A stretch of 64,000 nt of DNA from Parabacteroides sp. TM07-1AC. Its GTDB lineage: Bacteria > Bacteroidota > Bacteroidia > Bacteroidales > Tannerellaceae. The translations under genes and the position numbers were made by a program. Every line of letters begins with the position of its first letter. The stretch's first letter is position 1. Under the pieces are notes generated by a model. The model was given only the letters and a program-made list of their open reading frames with translations. It made no database searches and had not been told where the DNA came from. Location of the stretch: contig NZ_QUKD01000001.1 in NCBI RefSeq assembly GCF_003480915.1, positions 806,001-870,000 of the forward strand, given 5' to 3'. Below are positions 9,843 through 18,342 of the stretch, one piece after another.

Positions 9843-12800
9843 TTAAAAAGTTATATCCAAACCTATAGTATAAATAGCAACCTGAGGATATGAATATCCG
9901 GCACTACCACTCTTCACCTCCGGATCGAAATCTTTCGGGAACTTGCTAAAAGTCAATAAATTCTGTCCGCTTACATATAACCGGGCTCTGTTTAAGTGAA
10001 TGTTTTTCAACAAACTTTGCGGTAAGTTATATCCTATCTGCAAATTCTTTAAACGTAGATAACTAGCATTCATCACAAGAAAAGAACTCATGACACGATT
10101 GTGAGACTGATTAATCAATATACGCGGATAATGACCTAACTGCGTTACTTGTCCATTCTCTACAATCGTACGATCGAGGTGTTTTTCCTGCGCATTCGCT
10201 CCATCAATAAATCCCCACATCGACTCACGATCTACAGTACGATAAACGTCTGCCGCTCCTTGGAAAGATGCCAGAAAATCGAAATCACGATATTTCATAT
10301 TCAGATTAAATCCGTAAGTAATATTCGGAATCGTATTCCCAAGAACAACCCGATCCTCCGCATCTATCTTTCCATCATCATTCTGATCTTTAAATTTCAA
10401 ATCACCTGCTTTAGAGTAAACAGAATGAACCGGACTGTTTTTAGCTTCTTCGTCCGACATAAATATTCCAGTACATTCATATCCGTAAAAAGAATTCCAG
10501 GAATAACCTTCCATTTTAATATTATCACCTTTCTCCGGATTAGGATATTTTTCAACTTTGTTTTTATTATATGCCATATAACCATTGATATCATATTCAA
10601 CATTTCCTATTTTATAGGAATGTCCCAACGACACCTCTACCCCTCTGTTTCTCATGGCTCCGGCATTAGATACAGGTGCATCCAATCCAAAAATCAAAGA
10701 TACAGGTACTACTGCCAAAATATTATCGGTATACCGGTCATAATAATCGAAAGAAACATTGATCAGGTTATTCTTAAAACCGGCATCAAAACCTAAATCC
10801 AGTTCTTTAGTCGTTTCCCAGGTTATATTGCCATTATTCGCTTTTGTCTGTACGGCACCATCTGCCACAACATTATTAAAATTATAATTCTGTCCTAAAG
10901 CGATCATTGCAATATATTGATAATCATCCGTACGATGGTTACCCAGCTTACCCCATGAACCTCGAATCTTCAGATTATCCAACCAATGGATATTTTTCAT
11001 GAAAGCCTCTTCGGAAATACGCCATCCGGCAGAGAAAGAAGGAAATGTTCCCCAACGATGTCCTTTTGCAAACTTGGAAGAACCGTCGCTTCGCAGATTA
11101 AATTCCAACAAATATTTGCCTGCATAATCATAGTTGATTCGTCCGAAATAAGAACCTATGTTTGTTTCAAGTGCACTGCCATTATTACTCCATCCATTTG
11201 TCGAACCACCATCCAGTTCTGTCAATTCATTACTTGGAAAATTCTTACGGTATGCTTTCGTCAGATTCTTTTTATAGGATTCTCTGGATACACCCAACAT
11301 ACCTTTGAATGAATGTTTACCGATTTGTTTCTGATAGTTCAATAATCCCTGGAGAGTGACTGTCATCCAACGATCCAGATAATCTTCTACACTGTTAGGA
11401 CCTTGTACGGAACCATCCCCATAAGTAATTTCTTTAATATGTGTTTTTCCATCATCAAAATTGTAATCAATACCGGCAATACCTTTTAAGGTCAGCCCAT
11501 CAATGATCTTAAGTTCACCGAACGCACTACCCAATGCATGAGTATAAACCGATGTTGCTTTTCCTCCGGCTTCGATCCAGGCGATCGGATTACCATCAAT
11601 ATGACGCCCGTAAGTTCCGTCGGAATATTGATTGACAAAAGTATTAGGAATACGATTGGCCTGACGGAAGAACTGCCCCATACTATTCGAATATGGATTT
11701 GTCGGTGCTACAATCTCCCTGCGGGACAAACTTGAATTTATCCCGAACGTCAACCATTCAGTCACTTTGCTATCCAAATTGATACGGACATTATATCGCT
11801 CATGTGAAGTATTTTTCGTTAAACCATCCTGACTATAATAAGCCAACGATACTGCATAACGTGTCGCATCGGTACCACCATTCAGACTGATATTATGATT
11901 ATGGGTAAATCCACTTCCCTGCAAAAGAAGATCCATCCATTTCGTATTCGGGTAATTATCCGGATCAGAGCCGTTCCGATACTTTTCAATATCTTCTGCC
12001 GTATAAGCAGGAGCTGAACCTTCATTAATTCTTCCTTCATTAAATAATTCTGCATATTGTGCAGAAGATAAATGTTCCGGTGTTCTGATTGCTTTCTGCC
12101 ATCCGACATATCCGTTATAACTCAATACTGGTTTTCCTGTTTTACCCCGTTTGGTTGTTATCAGGATTACTCCGTTCGCAGCCCTGGTTCCATAAATAGA
12201 AGCTGCCGCCGCATCTTTCAAAACACTGATATTTTCAATATCGTTCGGATTGACATCATTCATTGAACTTTCCAGCCCATCGACTAATATCATCGGGTCT
12301 GAATTATTCATCGTACCTACACCACGGATACGGATAGAAGTTTCTTCACGTCCGGGCTGTCCGGTTTCTGCCGTAATAGAAACACCCGGCAATTTTCCCT
12401 GTAACATATTGGCGACATTCGTAGCCGGAAGTCCGCTCAACTGATCTCCTGACACCGCAGAAACAGCCCCTGTCAGATTTACTTTTTTCTGTGTACCAAA
12501 ACCGACTACAACCACCTCATCCAGTTTTTGAGTATCTTCCCGAAGAGTGATCTGAAAAGATGACTTATTTCCTACAGGTATTGACTGTGCCAAATAACCG
12601 ATATAAGAAATTTCCAGTGTTGCCCCTTCCGGAACTTCCAAAGAGAAATGCCCATCCACATCTGTTATAATACCATTAGTCGTTCCTTTTTGCACAACAT
12701 TGGCTCCAATAACAGGAAGACCTGTTTCATCGACAACCGTTCCGGTAATTTTTTTACTTTTTTGCTGACTTACATCATTGTTCAACTCGGTTGTTACCGA

Positions 12801-12917
12801 GTTGAACTGATTATAATCAGTTCCGGCTTTTAAACTGGAGAAAGAACCTGCGCCTAACAAAGTGACAGCAAACAAATATCTTCCTCTTTTCCAAATACAC
12901 ATTTTCTTGCTTTCCAT
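9843..12917 (-). CDS. SusC/RagA-family TonB-linked outer-membrane transporter (no STN domain)
   Basis: This 1024-residue protein imports oligosaccharides with its SusD partner. A signal peptide (to about residue 32) is followed by a carboxypeptidase-regulatory-like domain (about 57-130, ITGTVVDETGLPVIGANV), a TonB box region (LDEVVVVGFGTQKK, about 132-145), a plug domain and a large beta-barrel ending in IYTIGLDITF. It lacks the N-terminal STN signalling domain that the second SusC here has, so it is probably not read by a FecR/ECF system. No hybrid two-component or other regulator for it is visible in the window. The coding region is more AT-rich than the enzyme genes. Confidence 0.95.
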   Translation of the reverse strand: MESKKMCIWKRGRYLFAVTLLGAGSFSSLKAGTDYNQFNSVTTELNNDVSQQKSKKITGTVVDETGLPVIGANVVQKGTTNGIITDVDGHFSLEVPEGATLEISYIGYLAQSIPVGNKSSFQITLREDTQKLDEVVVVGFGTQKKVNLTGAVSAVSGDQLSGLPATNVANMLQGKLPGVSITAETGQPGREETSIRIRGVGTMNNSDPMILVDGLESSMNDVNPNDIENISVLKDAAAASIYGTRAANGVILITTKRGKTGKPVLSYNGYVGWQKAIRTPEHLSSAQYAELFNEGRINEGSAPAYTAEDIEKYRNGSDPDNYPNTKWMDLLLQGSGFTHNHNISLNGGTDATRYAVSLAYYSQDGLTKNTSHERYNVRINLDSKVTEWLTFGINSSLSRREIVAPTNPYSNSMGQFFRQANRIPNTFVNQYSDGTYGRHIDGNPIAWIEAGGKATSVYTHALGSAFGELKIIDGLTLKGIAGIDYNFDDGKTHIKEITYGDGSVQGPNSVEDYLDRWMTVTLQGLLNYQKQIGKHSFKGMLGVSRESYKKNLTKAYRKNFPSNELTELDGGSTNGWSNNGSALETNIGSYFGRINYDYAGKYLLEFNLRSDGSSKFAKGHRWGTFPSFSAGWRISEEAFMKNIHWLDNLKIRGSWGKLGNHRTDDYQYIAMIALGQNYNFNNVVADGAVQTKANNGNITWETTKELDLGFDAGFKNNLINVSFDYYDRYTDNILAVVPVSLIFGLDAPVSNAGAMRNRGVEVSLGHSYKIGNVEYDINGYMAYNKNKVEKYPNPEKGDNIKMEGYSWNSFYGYECTGIFMSDEEAKNSPVHSVYSKAGDLKFKDQNDDGKIDAEDRVVLGNTIPNITYGFNLNMKYRDFDFLASFQGAADVYRTVDRESMWGFIDGANAQEKHLDRTIVENGQVTQLGHYPRILINQSHNRVMSSFLVMNASYLRLKNLQIGYNLPQSLLKNIHLNRARLYVSGQNLLTFSKFPKDFDPEVKSGSAGYSYPQVAIYTIGLDITF

Positions 12918-12983
12918 AATAATAATAATGTTTTAATGAAAACTACTTTACACAATGCTTAATTCGATAAAGATTTACAATTG

Positions 12984-12991
12984 CAAAGTAA
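12984..12991 (-). promoter_or_regulatory. Possible -7 element upstream of SusC
   Basis: TTACTTTG on the minus strand is one mismatch from TAnnTTTG, 66 bp upstream of the SusC start. No good -33 box is present at the expected distance, as is often the case for activator-dependent promoters. The same octamer lies upstream of the RRM gene. Confidence 0.35.
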
Positions 12992-13117
12992 GCTATGATC
13001 TCATTCTCAGCAGGTATCATACTTAGGACAAGAACTTTTAAATTCGGAACAGATTTTTTAATAATGTATCAAATTAGGAACTGACACCAAAAAACATCCT
13101 GTTACCATAACAATAAC

Positions 13118-13151
13118 AAAAAAAGTCGGGTATGACTCACTCACACCCGAC
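13118..13151 (-). terminator. Terminator of the DUF2007 gene
   Basis: GTCGGGT and ACCCGAC pair (13125-13131 with 13145-13151). On the minus strand the stem is followed by seven T. It starts 29 bp after the DUF2007 stop and isolates that gene from SusC. Confidence 0.8.
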
Positions 13152-13180
13152 CTTTATATTTACAGAGCAATAACTCTACT

Positions 13181-13405
13181 TTATTCTTCTCCTACCAATT
13201 CAGGCAATGCCTTTTTCAGTATCTCTTTTGCCTTCTCGTAATCCTTTTCCATTACATATATCTCTCTTTGAAAACCAGGGATATTCAGTACGGAAGAGAT
13301 GATCTCGTTTTTTAGAAAAGACTCAATACCGTCATTTCTCAACAAATCCTGCAACAAGGTTGCCTGGAATTCGTTATCTAATGTTACCAAATAAATTGTT
13401 TCCAT
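13181..13405 (-). CDS. Small DUF2007-type protein
   Basis: This 74-residue soluble protein runs from METIYLVTLDNEFQATLLQ to a charged acidic end (ALPELVGEE). The pattern of a short beta strand, the helix ATLLQDLLRNDGIESFL, a strand with REIYVMEKDYEKAKEILK and a final helix fits DUF2007, annotated in databases as a putative signal-transducing or prokaryotic signal-transduction protein without proven function. It has its own near-consensus promoter and terminator, so it appears to be a single-gene unit inserted between two glycan-utilisation operons. No role in glycan use can be claimed. Confidence 0.75.
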   Translation of the reverse strand: METIYLVTLDNEFQATLLQDLLRNDGIESFLKNEIISSVLNIPGFQREIYVMEKDYEKAKEILKKALPELVGEE

Positions 13406-13435
13406 ACCTTTATGAATTTAGAGGTCCTTATTTCT

Positions 13436-13466
13436 CAAAGATATGTTTTTTTATTTGGAAAAACAA
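13436..13466 (-). promoter_or_regulatory. Bacteroides -33/-7 promoter for the DUF2007 gene
   Basis: On the minus strand TTG (13466-13464), 20 bp, then TATCTTTG (13443-13436), a perfect match to TAnnTTTG. It is 31 bp upstream of the start codon. Confidence 0.7.
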
Positions 13467-13496
13467 GCTTTTTAGTCGCAATCTAATACATAAACA

Positions 13497-15038
13497 TTAC
13501 ATTCTAAAAACCTCTAAAGAGGACTCTTCATGGGCTTCTTTCATCCGATTCCTCATTTGTTCCACTATATCCGGATGTTCGGAAGCAACATTGACCAGTT
13601 CATTCGGATCGTTTTCCAAATCAAATAACAGGAAATTGCCTTCTCCCTCTTTTTTAATGTTAAGTATCAACCCCTTCCATTTTCCTATACGGATAGCTTT
13701 CATTCCCTGCCCTTCCGGAAATTCCCAATAAAGATAGTCATGTTCTTGTTGCTCCTTACCTAACAATTCCGGTACAAAACTAATTCCGTCCGTACGTGGA
13801 GCACCTATTCCCGCCAATTCACAAAGAGTAGGCATTACATCCCACGAAGCACAAACGTGATTACTGACAGTCTTTCCTTTAATGCGTCCTTCCCAGGTAA
13901 CGATTAAAGGTACACGGATTCCTCCTTCACGCAGGAAACATTTTCCCCATCCATAGTCAGATTCAAAAGGTTTGGCACTATCAAACCAGGGGGAATCCGA
14001 ACCTCCGTTGAATGTAGGACCATTATCGCTGGTAAACATGATTACCGTATTGTCATATATGCCGAGTTCTTTCAACTTATCGATAAGTCCACCAATCTGC
14101 TCATCCCAATAACTGATCATAGCCGCATAGGTTGCATGCGGATAACGACAAGGGAAGTATCCCTGCTTACCCGTATAAGGCTCTTCTTCTCCAAATTTAT
14201 CGACATAATATTTTACCCATTTCTCCGGAGCCTGCAAAGGGACATGCGGCAACGGAGAAGTCCATGCCAAATAGAAAGTCGTATCTTTGTTATTCTCTAC
14301 GAACTTCAATATCTCATCATACATCGGATCACAACTGTAGACTTCTTTTGTGTACTTCGCATAACTATCTTCACTATAAATATCCACACCTTTATCCAGC
14401 ATCGTATTAGGGACCAGCAACTCGTTCGGTAAATATTCACGCGCTTCATTCCGGTAGAGAAAAGGAGGATAATAAGTATGCGCCTGCCTCTGACAATTAT
14501 ATCCGTAAAAGAAATCAAATCCCATTTTATTGGGAGTTCCCTCCGACCCCGGATAGCCGAGTCCCCATTTACCGATACAACCGGTTACATAACCGGCTTG
14601 TTTCAATACAGAAGGAATCGTCGCTGTACCAGCAGGTAAAGGACGTTGCCCTTCCAATGTGGAATCAGCCAACATAGCATGATGATCTCCGACAGCTCCC
14701 CTTTCCGACATCTCATCATTACCTCTGATATAAGCATGGCCGGAATGTAATCCGGTAAATGTAACACAACGGGACGGAGCAGAAACCGGAGAACCGGAGT
14801 AATTCTGCATGAAACGCATTCCCCGTTCTGCTAACTTATCTATATTAGGCGTTTCTATTTTTTCCTGTCCGTAACAACCCAATTCGGCATATCCCAAATC
14901 ATCCGCCAAAATATAAATGATATTAGGCTTTTTAGCTACTTCTGTCTGCTCTTTACAAGAAAACATTAAAGTTGCCAGGACAGGCACACAAACATATTTG
15001 TTGTACAAAAAATGATTCATCTTTCTTTTATTTGTCAT
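13497..15038 (-). CDS. Type I sulfatase lipoprotein, serine-type (S1 family)
   Basis: This 513-residue arylsulfatase-like enzyme starts with a lipobox (LATLMFSC, Cys28). The metal-binding start PNIIYILADDLGYAELGCYG (37-56) is typical of the S1 family. The activation motif is S86-A-P-S-R90, so the catalytic formylglycine must be made from Ser86 by an anaerobic sulfatase-maturing enzyme; none is encoded in this window. MFTSDNGP and the C-terminal KWKGLILN region complete the fold. It likely removes sulfate from galactose or GlcNAc of host glycans, but the subfamily cannot be set by eye. It is last in the FecR-SusC-SusD-GH27-sulfatase series, 14 bp after GH27. An alternative start is Met7. Confidence 0.92.
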   Translation of the reverse strand: MTNKRKMNHFLYNKYVCVPVLATLMFSCKEQTEVAKKPNIIYILADDLGYAELGCYGQEKIETPNIDKLAERGMRFMQNYSGSPVSAPSRCVTFTGLHSGHAYIRGNDEMSERGAVGDHHAMLADSTLEGQRPLPAGTATIPSVLKQAGYVTGCIGKWGLGYPGSEGTPNKMGFDFFYGYNCQRQAHTYYPPFLYRNEAREYLPNELLVPNTMLDKGVDIYSEDSYAKYTKEVYSCDPMYDEILKFVENNKDTTFYLAWTSPLPHVPLQAPEKWVKYYVDKFGEEEPYTGKQGYFPCRYPHATYAAMISYWDEQIGGLIDKLKELGIYDNTVIMFTSDNGPTFNGGSDSPWFDSAKPFESDYGWGKCFLREGGIRVPLIVTWEGRIKGKTVSNHVCASWDVMPTLCELAGIGAPRTDGISFVPELLGKEQQEHDYLYWEFPEGQGMKAIRIGKWKGLILNIKKEGEGNFLLFDLENDPNELVNVASEHPDIVEQMRNRMKEAHEESSLEVFRM

Positions 15039-15052
15039 TATTCTTTATGTTG

Positions 15053-16435
15053 TTATTCATATCGGATAAACAGGACACCATTCCCTGGGACTTCTATCAT
15101 CTTATCCAAACTTACAGATTTTCTGTCCTCCCATATATTTAAAAGACGATAATCCTTTTCCGGAGCCAACCCCAACTCTTCTTTTACAAATCTCCTGCTC
15201 CGAGTCTGTTGAGTACGATTAAAAATACCGATCCATCCGGCTTGCCGGTCTCTTTCTTTTACAGTCCAAACTTCAATGCCATTCTCTTCATAGATTAAAT
15301 TGCCCATTACCCCATTTTGATTACAGGCAAGCATATCCTTGTTTGTTAACAAACGAAGAGTAAAGTCATCGATGGACACTATACATCCTCCGTAAAATAA
15401 CGGAGAGGCAGCCATCGAACGTTGGGTTATAAATGTATATTTCTGAGATTCATTCAGTTCACTCCAACGATGGGTACCACGTCCGGCCAATGCTATTTCT
15501 TTTTGGTCTTTCGTCTTCCGGCCAGGAGGAGACATCAGTTGCAACTCACCAAACGGAATCATATCCAAATCCGGCCAAAAACCAGGTTCTTCTTTTCCTT
15601 GCCAACGTTTCCACGCATCAAAAGAAAGATGGATGCTATGTTGCGTATCCCAAATATCTGCAGTAACCCGCAACATATTGGCTTTCCGTAAAGCCGGCAA
15701 ATCTTTCTCTTCCACCTTATCACCGGGAGAAAGGCTTAAAACGATGGGACGACCACATTGCTCAATAGCTTTCACTATTGCTTCCACTTCTCTCGGATAA
15801 GGAACAATATCATCATACTTTATGAAATCAACACCCCACCCCGCCAAGTGGCTGATCAAACTGTTATAATACGCCTGGGCTCCGGGTTTATCCATATCAA
15901 TTCCATAATTATAAGTACACCAGGAACAAACATTCAAAGTGTCGGCTATATCTGCCGCCCGAAAATCCGTTCCTTTTATCGGAGTATTCAAAAGTACAGC
16001 TTTACGGGGAATCCCCCGCATCAAATGTAAACCGAACTTTAGCCCTTTGGCATGACAACTGTCGATGAGACTCTTAAAGCCATTCGGAAAGTATGTTCTT
16101 GAAGGTTCAAACAACCCATATTCATTGATATGAATATCCGATGCATGCCGCTCAACAGAAAAATGAGTATTCTCCTCCAACTCATATTCCCCAAACCAGC
16201 CATTATCGATCACAAAATAGACATACCCATAGGGTTTTAATTTTGTATTCATCGCTTCCAGGTTTGCAAAAGCTGCTGCTTCATAACAATAAACTCCATA
16301 AGAATTGAAACTATTCCATCCCATAGGAGGTTTATCCGCCAACAACCTAGTCTGTGCCTGTGTCATTGAATGCATGAACAGACTCACCCAAAAGAAAAAA
16401 CAGATAGAGAAACTCTTCATATCCATAAAGATCAT
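15053..16435 (-). CDS. GH27 alpha-galactosidase / alpha-N-acetylgalactosaminidase
   Basis: This 460-residue exported enzyme has a signal peptide ending in MTQAQ (about residue 28). The GH27 signature KPPMGWNSFNSYG is at 35-47 and FVIDNGWF follows. Asp208 in FIKYDD fits the nucleophile, and Asp260 in RVTADIWD aligns with the acid/base Asp231 of human alpha-galactosidase A. A C-terminal beta domain (about 380-460) is present. Substrates of GH27 include alpha-Gal and alpha-GalNAc, for example blood group B or A ends; which one applies cannot be told here. Three in-frame ATGs exist (16435, 16426, 16420), and the last gives the neatest signal peptide. It is 71 bp after SusD, across a hairpin. Confidence 0.88.
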   Translation of the reverse strand: MIFMDMKSFSICFFFWVSLFMHSMTQAQTRLLADKPPMGWNSFNSYGVYCYEAAAFANLEAMNTKLKPYGYVYFVIDNGWFGEYELEENTHFSVERHASDIHINEYGLFEPSRTYFPNGFKSLIDSCHAKGLKFGLHLMRGIPRKAVLLNTPIKGTDFRAADIADTLNVCSWCTYNYGIDMDKPGAQAYYNSLISHLAGWGVDFIKYDDIVPYPREVEAIVKAIEQCGRPIVLSLSPGDKVEEKDLPALRKANMLRVTADIWDTQHSIHLSFDAWKRWQGKEEPGFWPDLDMIPFGELQLMSPPGRKTKDQKEIALAGRGTHRWSELNESQKYTFITQRSMAASPLFYGGCIVSIDDFTLRLLTNKDMLACNQNGVMGNLIYEENGIEVWTVKERDRQAGWIGIFNRTQQTRSRRFVKEELGLAPEKDYRLLNIWEDRKSVSLDKMIEVPGNGVLFIRYE

Positions 16436-16465
16436 ATTTAACGATATAGTAAAATCATGTACAAA

Positions 16466-16492
16466 CAGGCCGCCACAAAAAGTGGCAACCTG
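16466..16492 (-). terminator. Hairpin between SusD and GH27
   Basis: CAGG-GCCAC and GTGGC-CCTG pair around an AAAAA loop (written on the plus strand) with a 2x2 internal loop. It is followed on the minus strand by TTTGTAC, a weak T-tract. It may partly end or stabilise the SusCD message, giving less GH27 and sulfatase mRNA. Confidence 0.45.
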
Positions 16493-16506
16493 CTATACAT
16501 TACGGA

Positions 16507-18336
16507 TCAATAATCATAACCCGGAGTTTTTCCCAAATTCGGATTTTTAGTCAACGCGCTTTGAGGAATCGGATAAACATACATATACTCTTTCCAGCCG
16601 AATCCCATGGCTACAGGATCATTGAAGAATTTTATATATCCTTCCGTATCGGTACCTCCTGTTATTTCCAGCTTCGGATAGTCAGCTTTTTTTATCCAGG
16701 CACCGGTTTGCTGTTTATTTACATATTCACCTTTATGCCACCGCTTCAGATCGTTCATTCTGAAGCCTTCAGCCATTAGCTCCACTCTTCTTTCACGACG
16801 GATTTCCCACAATACCGGATCCACTGCCTGGTCGCGCTTCGGATCGAATGAAGCATTTATATCTGAAACTTTCATTAAGGCAACACCTGCCCTCGGACGG
16901 AGTTTATTGATTGTCCGGTCAGCGACAGACTGGTCAAACTGCCCCATCTCCCATTTGGCTTCGGCATAATTCAACAAAGCCTCTTCAATTCTGAAAATCG
17001 GACAATCCGTTGTATTCTCCAGTTCACCGGCTTTTGCAAAAGAGTATTTATAGATAATATAACCCAATTCGGTCAGGAAGAACCCCGGGCTCGCCTGTTT
17101 TCTGAAGTTCGGATTATTTTGGACGATCTCGCCCGTATTCCAGTTTGTTACAGGGAGTGCTTTCACACCTGTACCGCTTCCTCCCTCACTGGTCGTTTCC
17201 AGTTTTGTCATCAGATCGATATATTCTCTGTCCTGCGGATCATCGGTATATGTCCAGGTTGTGTTAGGAGTTCCTTTATTTACTTTATAGGGAGGAGTAA
17301 CCGTATAATACAAGCGTCTGTCCCTGTTCCTGAACTCGTCATACATCGTCTTATCACCGGCAAAACCGGATTCCGGGTTATAGATAGGTTTCCCATTCGT
17401 ACATAAATAACTATTAACCCCATCCTTACTCATATCATAGAACCAGGAAGAACTTCTGTTATAACGATTCAGCATATGCGTACCATTGGAGGTTGCATAA
17501 GCCCTGTATAAAATAACCCCGTCGACACCTCCCAGTTTCTCCGAATTGAATAACAGGTCGTAACGACTACACACATTCGGATAGGCATCTATCAGTTTCT
17601 CTGAATATTTTATACATGCATTCAGGTAAACCTCCGGCTCCGATAAATTATGGTATTTACGCCACGTACCTTCATAAAGGGCAAAACGAGATAAAAGTGC
17701 TCTTACGACATGTACATTGATTGTATTGCTGCCTTCTCCGTCAGCTTTAATATGTTCTTCCGCCCATATCAAATCATTCAATATATTTTTTGCAACAAGA
17801 TCCCTTGGATCGCGCTCTCCGTATAGGATATCCGTATCGTTTTCCGTTAAAGTATGCTCAACCCACTGTATGTCGCCAAAAGTAGATAACAACTGATAAT
17901 AACGCAGAGATCTGAAAAAGAGTCCGACACTTCTCCAATAATCCTTATCTGCCTGACTCATGGAAGATGCTTCAATGTTATCAAGCATTACATTCGCCTT
18001 TCTTATAAAAGCATAATCATAATTAATCATATTTTGGGCTGGAGTCAGACGGTCGAATGCAAAGATCGACTCGTTTCCTGCCGAAGAATAAGATAAATTA
18101 TCTGAGTTCCTATCCCCTTTGATTATATTGGGATCACTTTCCCCCTTATAAGAAAATTCATCAAAAATACCATAAAGATTCCATGCATACGTTTTAAAAT
18201 TATCGTATGTTTTAAAAGCTGTCGCTTCCGTCTGTGATTCGATCGGGAACTTATCCAAATAATCATCACAACTTATAAACAGAGAAGAGACCAGGGCAAT
18301 CGCTCCTATTATTTTTGTTTTTTTCATGACATTCAT
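16507..18336 (-). CDS. SusD/RagB-family nutrient-binding outer-membrane lipoprotein
   Basis: This 609-residue SusD homologue has a lipobox (SSLFISCDDYLD, Cys23). FRIEEALLNYAEAKWEMGQFD marks the helical core, and the C-terminal RagB/SusD segment has RRERRVELMAEGFRMNDLKR and ends TKNPNLGKTPGYDY. It starts 6 bp after the SusC stop, as usual for a SusCD pair. It is longer than the SusD at 8224-9828 and only distantly related to it by eye, so the two pairs probably bind different glycans. Confidence 0.95.
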   Translation of the reverse strand: MNVMKKTKIIGAIALVSSLFISCDDYLDKFPIESQTEATAFKTYDNFKTYAWNLYGIFDEFSYKGESDPNIIKGDRNSDNLSYSSAGNESIFAFDRLTPAQNMINYDYAFIRKANVMLDNIEASSMSQADKDYWRSVGLFFRSLRYYQLLSTFGDIQWVEHTLTENDTDILYGERDPRDLVAKNILNDLIWAEEHIKADGEGSNTINVHVVRALLSRFALYEGTWRKYHNLSEPEVYLNACIKYSEKLIDAYPNVCSRYDLLFNSEKLGGVDGVILYRAYATSNGTHMLNRYNRSSSWFYDMSKDGVNSYLCTNGKPIYNPESGFAGDKTMYDEFRNRDRRLYYTVTPPYKVNKGTPNTTWTYTDDPQDREYIDLMTKLETTSEGGSGTGVKALPVTNWNTGEIVQNNPNFRKQASPGFFLTELGYIIYKYSFAKAGELENTTDCPIFRIEEALLNYAEAKWEMGQFDQSVADRTINKLRPRAGVALMKVSDINASFDPKRDQAVDPVLWEIRRERRVELMAEGFRMNDLKRWHKGEYVNKQQTGAWIKKADYPKLEITGGTDTEGYIKFFNDPVAMGFGWKEYMYVYPIPQSALTKNPNLGKTPGYDY

Positions 18337-18342
18337 TACTGA

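Noticed and set aside
10149..10796. 215-codon plus-strand ORF opposite SusC
   Set aside because: Isoleucine- and arginine-rich antisense translation of an AT-rich barrel gene; no family resemblance.
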